This document shows positions 60,067 through 64,000 of a DNA stretch of 64,000 bases, one piece after another. Position 1 is the stretch's first letter. Every line of letters starts with the position of its first letter. A program made the translations under genes and the position numbers. The notes under the pieces are model-generated. The model worked only from the letters and a program-made list of their open reading frames with translations, made no database searches and was not told the origin of the DNA. Origin of the DNA: an uncultured Campylobacter sp. (GTDB lineage: Bacteria; Campylobacterota; Campylobacteria; Campylobacterales; Campylobacteraceae); assembly GCF_905373215.1 (NCBI RefSeq), contig NZ_CAJPRT010000005.1:62001-126000 (forward strand), read 5' to 3'.

Positions 60067-61699
60067 ACTTCCTCAATCAAAGCGCCTTGCTATTGCAATA
60101 GCAACTGCGCTCATATTTTTTGTAGCTTACGATCATTTTTATTTATCAAAAATTCGCGCCGCAATGGAGGCAAACGCAACCGCGGCGCAAATCGCGCAAA
60201 AAAATACCGCCAAGTCCGCTCCGCAAACTTCCGCCGCTGGTGTGAGCGCGCAGGGAGCGAATTTAAATACCGTAAATTCCATCTCTGCACCGTTAGTACG
60301 CGTAGTCGGAAAAGAAGCAAATTTTACGATCGACGGACTCGGTCGCATAAGCTCGTATGTGCTAAATGATGCTAAATTCCGTGACGAAAACGGCGATGCG
60401 ATAAATTTGATCGATCCTAAATCACATTCTAAACCGCTTGAGATGCGCTTCGAGGACGCGGCGTTGAATGCAATGGCTTTCGATACTCCCTATAGCGCTT
60501 CATCTAGCGAGCTGGACGTACGAAACGGAGAGGCTAGTGTTACATTAAGTCAAAGTTTAGGCGCCGTTAGCATAAATAAAATTCTTACCTTTTATCCAAA
60601 TGGTAGTTATAAATTGGATCTGAAGTTAAGCGGCAATGCGCGTTATTTTATCAGCCCCGGCTCGCGCCCGAACGTAGAAGTAGATAGCTATACGGTTCAC
60701 GGCGTCATCGTTGGAAAACCGGGCGAAGCTGGAATTTCAGATAAAATCGCTTCATTTTTTACGGGCTCGCAGGCTATAAACGAAAGCGTAGAAATTTTTA
60801 AAGATGGCGACGTGGATAAAAACGAGCGAATAAGTGGCGCAAATATCGCTGCAAGCTCCGATCGCTATTATACGACGCTATTTTACGGAGAAAGCTTGAA
60901 TGTGACCGTGACTGACGCAGATAAAATTTCGCAGGTTTTCATAGGCTCAGACGGCGATCTTAGTCTTACGGGCTATATCGGCGCGAAAGATCACGCGACG
61001 CTAAGCTCGATAAATCCTGCTCTTACGCACATTATCGAATATGGCTGGTTTACTTTCATCGCCCGCCCGATGTTTAAATTTCTAAACTGGTTGCACGGCT
61101 ATATCGGTAACTGGGGCTGGTCGATCGTCGTGCTTACGCTCATCATCCGCCTAATCTTATTCCCGCTAAGTTACAAGGGAATGCTATCTATGAATAAGCT
61201 AAAAGATCTGGCGCCCAAGATGAAAGAGCTTCAAGAAAAATACAAGGATGATAAGCAAAAGCTGCAGATGCATATGATGGATCTGTATAAGAAAAACGGC
61301 GCCAATCCGATGGGCGGCTGCTTACCGATCCTGCTTCAAATACCGGTATTTTTCGCGATCTACCGCGTGCTGCTTAATGCGATCGAGCTAAAGGGCGCGG
61401 AGTGGGCGCTGTGGATCCACGATCTGTCGCTTAAAGATCCATATTACATCCTGCCGATTACGATGGGAATTTTGATGTTTTTGCAGCAAAAGATTACGCC
61501 GACTACATTTACCGATCCGATGCAAGAGAAGATGATGAAATTCTTGCCGCTCATTTTTACGGTATTTTTTGTGATGTTCCCTGCTGGTCTTACGCTATAC
61601 TGGACGGTAAATAATTTCTGCTCCATTATCCAGCAATACGTCATTAATAAAGCCTTTGCTAGGCATAAACAAGCTCAAATAGCGGAGAAAAAATCATGA
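60056..61699 (+). CDS. yidC: Membrane protein insertase YidC
   Basis: YidC inserts membrane proteins alone or with Sec. The start is GTG with AGGAG before it. One N-terminal helix (about 11-27), a large periplasmic domain with an Ala/Thr-rich linker, and the conserved core YIGNWGWSIVVLTLIIRLIL, MGGCLPILLQIPVFFAIYRV and a final helix follow. Length 547 aa is typical of Gram-negative YidC. Confidence 0.95.
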   Translation: MLDKLPQSKRLAIAIATALIFFVAYDHFYLSKIRAAMEANATAAQIAQKNTAKSAPQTSAAGVSAQGANLNTVNSISAPLVRVVGKEANFTIDGLGRISSYVLNDAKFRDENGDAINLIDPKSHSKPLEMRFEDAALNAMAFDTPYSASSSELDVRNGEASVTLSQSLGAVSINKILTFYPNGSYKLDLKLSGNARYFISPGSRPNVEVDSYTVHGVIVGKPGEAGISDKIASFFTGSQAINESVEIFKDGDVDKNERISGANIAASSDRYYTTLFYGESLNVTVTDADKISQVFIGSDGDLSLTGYIGAKDHATLSSINPALTHIIEYGWFTFIARPMFKFLNWLHGYIGNWGWSIVVLTLIIRLILFPLSYKGMLSMNKLKDLAPKMKELQEKYKDDKQKLQMHMMDLYKKNGANPMGGCLPILLQIPVFFAIYRVLLNAIELKGAEWALWIHDLSLKDPYYILPITMGILMFLQQKITPTTFTDPMQEKMMKFLPLIFTVFFVMFPAGLTLYWTVNNFCSIIQQYVINKAFARHKQAQIAEKKS

Positions 61700-62451
61700 T
61701 AATTGAAGCAGAAAATTTAAAAGACGCATATAATAAAGCAGCAGCTGAGCTTGGATGTTCGGTAACGCAGCTTAACGTGCGCGTCCTGCAACACCCAAGC
61801 GGCGGATTTTTGGGTTTTTTCAAGAAAAATGCCATTATAGAAGCGGTTTTGGAAGGGGAGAAATTTAGCGAAAATCCGGAATTTAACGCCTCGCAAAATA
61901 AAGCCGGCAAAGCAGAGAAAAAGCAGGGCGATAAATCAGAGCCACAAAATTCGCGCGCCACGCATTCTAAACATCGCAAAGAAAAGCAAAAGGGCATTGT
62001 GACGGATGAAATTCTATCCGATATCAAAGAGAAGCTATCTGCACTTTTCAGATCAAGCGAGTTTAATATCGAAGTTAGCGATGTTAGCAAAATCGACGAA
62101 AATACCGTCTATATCAAGCTACAAGGCGAGGATAGCGCGCTTTTGATAGGCAAAGAGGGGCACCGCTACAAGGCACTTTCGTATATGATTTACAACTGGA
62201 TCAGCATTAGATATGATCTTGCTGTGGTTTTTGAAATCGCGGAATTTTTACAAAATCAAGAACGATTTATCGATTCTTATGTAAATGCACTCGTGGAACG
62301 CTCCGGAAATGAGCGTATCGTCACGAAGGCTTTTGATGGCGCATTTATCAAAATCGTAGCCGACAAGCTAAAACAAGCATATCCGGATCGTTTCGTGGGT
62401 ATCAAATCCACGCGTAGCGGCAAAATCGTCATCGTAGACGAAAAAAGCTAA
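61696..62451 (+). CDS. Jag/KhpB-like RNA-binding protein
   Basis: The Jag_N domain is at the start (AAELGCSVTQLNVRVLQHPS). A charged Lys/Gln linker follows. The KH domain has LIGKEGHRYKALSYMIYNWI and the R3H part FVNALVERSGNERIV-like VNALVERSGNERIVTKAFDG. It is probably an RNA-binding partner of YidC-cluster functions and cell-envelope control, by analogy with KhpB. Length 251 aa. It overlaps yidC by 4 bases. Confidence 0.9.
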   Translation: MIIEAENLKDAYNKAAAELGCSVTQLNVRVLQHPSGGFLGFFKKNAIIEAVLEGEKFSENPEFNASQNKAGKAEKKQGDKSEPQNSRATHSKHRKEKQKGIVTDEILSDIKEKLSALFRSSEFNIEVSDVSKIDENTVYIKLQGEDSALLIGKEGHRYKALSYMIYNWISIRYDLAVVFEIAEFLQNQERFIDSYVNALVERSGNERIVTKAFDGAFIKIVADKLKQAYPDRFVGIKSTRSGKIVIVDEKS

Positions 62452-62453
62452 TC

Positions 62454-64000
62454 GTGAGCGAGACTATCGCCGCTATCGCTACGGCTCACGGCATCGGCGG
62501 AATTTGTATAGTTAGAATTTCAGGCGAGGAAGCACTGTCTATCGCTTTAGGCCTTTCACATCGCAGTTCTTTGCGCCCTCGCTATGCTACGCTTGTGAAT
62601 CTTTTTGACGCGAGCGGCGAAGCGTTCGGCGAGGCGATTTTGATATATTTTAAAGCTCCGCATAGCTTTACCGGCGAGGATGTCGTAGAAGTGCAGACCC
62701 ACGGCGGCTTTACGGCTTCATCCTTGGCGTTAGATGCCGTGCTGGCTTTGGGTGCGCGCATAGCAAATCCGGGCGAGTTTAGTAAGCGAGCGTTTTTAAA
62801 TGGCAAAATGGATCTTAGTAAAGCTGAAGCCATAAGCGATCTGATTAATTCGCGCTCGCAAAGTGCGGCTAAAATTTTAGCTAGAAACCTGCGAGGCGAG
62901 CTAGCAGACTTCGTCACAAATCTGCGCGAGGCTCTGGTTAAAACGCTAGCTTTTGTCGAGGTTTGCATCGACTACGCGGAGGACGATCTGCCTTCTGATG
63001 TGCTGCAAAACTCTCAAGAAATGCTTAGCCAAAATATCGCTTCTCTAGAAAAAATCACTCGCATCAGCCGCAGCCGAAGAGGGCTAATCGAGGGCTTTAA
63101 AGTAGCGATTGTGGGTAAGCCCAATGTCGGTAAATCAAGCATTTTAAACTCTATGCTGAGCTTTAGTCGCGCTATCGTGAGCGACGAAGCGGGCACTACG
63201 CGCGATCTCATTGAAGAAAGCCTGCAGATAGGCACTCATCTAATCCGTATAGTCGATACTGCAGGTATCAGACACAGCGGCTCAAAGCTCGAAAGTATCG
63301 GCATTTCATATTCGCTTCGCGCTGCAAGCGAGGCGGACGTGATTTTGGCAGTGTTTGATGCAAGTCGCGAATGGGACGCCGAGGACGCGCAGATCCTAAA
63401 AATACTGCGCGAACAAAAAGACAAAAAAATCATCTACGTTTTAAATAAATGCGACTTGTCGCGTAAATTTCATCCTAGCGTGGAGGATCTTGACGAGGAT
63501 TTAGAGGCTTTTTCTGAAAAAAATTTCGCAACTGAAAATCCCATATCAGAGAATTTCACAGCCGAAAATTTAAAGCAAAGTCGGACCTGCGACGCTTCTT
63601 TAAATTCCTGCGCGCAGAATTTAAAAGCTAAAAATTTAAAATGTGACTTAAGCGCGCAAAATTCTACTTCCACAAATTCCGCGCCTACAAGCCAAATAGC
63701 CCTTGCTAATTTTATAAATCCGATGGAGCAGAATTCCACCGCAAAAGCGGGACTAGCATCGTCAAATACCGAGCGTGCTACTGCAAGCTGTGCTGCGGAG
63801 AATTTTACGAAAGATGATTCCAAACAAAATTCTTCAAATTCTATCGCGCCTAATAGCTCTGCAATAAATCCCGTTGGGCAAAATACCCAAGCAAATTCCA
63901 TTTTTGCGCCGCTTGAAATTTCTGCAAATGAGGGCGTGGATAAAATTTTAACCGCGCTTGAGAGCTACTTAAATTCTCAAAATTTCGATGGCCTTATGCT
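62454..64000 (+). CDS. mnmE: tRNA modification GTPase MnmE, with large G-domain insert; cut by window end
   Basis: MnmE with MnmG modifies U34 of several tRNAs. The folate-binding N-domain starts SETIAAIATAHGIGGICIVR (GTG start, 2 bases after the jag stop). G1 is GKPNVGKSS (~222), G3 DTAGI, and G4 NKCD near residue 330. Right after G4 comes ~150 residues of low-complexity sequence (63475-63930) rich in Asn, Ser and Ala, before SANEGVDKILTALESY, which holds the G5 SA motif. Normal MnmE has only about 15-20 residues there. The gene continues past 64000. Confidence 0.93.
   Translation, partial: MSETIAAIATAHGIGGICIVRISGEEALSIALGLSHRSSLRPRYATLVNLFDASGEAFGEAILIYFKAPHSFTGEDVVEVQTHGGFTASSLALDAVLALGARIANPGEFSKRAFLNGKMDLSKAEAISDLINSRSQSAAKILARNLRGELADFVTNLREALVKTLAFVEVCIDYAEDDLPSDVLQNSQEMLSQNIASLEKITRISRSRRGLIEGFKVAIVGKPNVGKSSILNSMLSFSRAIVSDEAGTTRDLIEESLQIGTHLIRIVDTAGIRHSGSKLESIGISYSLRAASEADVILAVFDASREWDAEDAQILKILREQKDKKIIYVLNKCDLSRKFHPSVEDLDEDLEAFSEKNFATENPISENFTAENLKQSRTCDASLNSCAQNLKAKNLKCDLSAQNSTSTNSAPTSQIALANFINPMEQNSTAKAGLASSNTERATASCAAENFTKDDSKQNSSNSIAPNSSAINPVGQNTQANSIFAPLEISANEGVDKILTALESYLNSQNFDGLM

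Noticed and set aside
63470..63901. 143-codon leftward ORF inside mnmE
   Set aside because: It is the opposite strand of the low-complexity insert; mnmE frame and motifs continue on both sides.

Overview
The window reads as a chromosomal segment of a Campylobacter, probably one of the higher-GC oral species such as C. gracilis (inference). The evidence is the N-linked glycosylation genes pglA-C-D-E-F, blocks that follow C. jejuni gene order from memory (queA-tatC-tatB-hemW / rppH-lysC-hobA-holB-folP; glmU-coaBC-uppS-peptidase-LptF/G-truA; rnr-holA), and the epsilon-proteobacterial replication protein HobA. Most of the window has mixed base composition and very frequent AAATTT-type words.

Layout: 1-5351 is the pgl locus. 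5348-12677 is housekeeping: hisH, hisA, prmA, ftsH, pssA, leuA, atpE. A tRNA-Leu(GAG) at 12747-12831 marks the left edge of a clearly AT-rich island (about 12.84-18.4 kb). The island holds a tyrosine-integrase gene broken by an IS1595-type transposase, a short tRNA-end duplication, two related membrane-protein genes in a duplicated unit with decayed small ORFs, a 100-bp inverted-repeat element and an unknown 343-aa membrane protein. 18.5-24 kb is core again (HDOD-like protein, rnr, holA, rpsF-ssb-rpsR). It is followed by small unknown genes, then queA/tatCB/hemW leftward and rppH-lysC-hobA-holB-folP rightward. 34.9-42.9 kb is looser: unknown proteins, a cytidylate-kinase-like gene with lrgAB, and long gene-poor stretches full of degenerate AAATTT/GC-rich repeats. 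42.9-45.9 kb is a TAXI-type TRAP transporter. 46.1-53.2 kb is the leftward glmU-coaBC-uppS-...-truA operon. 53.4-59.2 kb is a DMT permease and a MacA-MacB-outer-membrane-factor export system. 59.2-64 kb is the rpmH-rnpA-yidD-yidC-jag-mnmE cluster, with mnmE running off the end.

The most unusual features are these. (1) Several normal genes (hisH, mnmE, truA, tatB, an HDOD-like gene, a zinc-ribbon gene) carry long in-frame low-complexity inserts or extensions whose DNA resembles the AAATTT-rich intergenic repeats. In MnmE the insert lies inside the G domain. (2) The island carries a duplicated 'small decayed ORF + membrane protein' unit and a wrecked integrase. (3) A zinc-ribbon gene has ATG followed immediately by TAA. 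(4) rnpA has no ATG, GTG or TTG start and appears to begin at ATT inside rpmH. All family assignments come from reading motifs; no database search was run.
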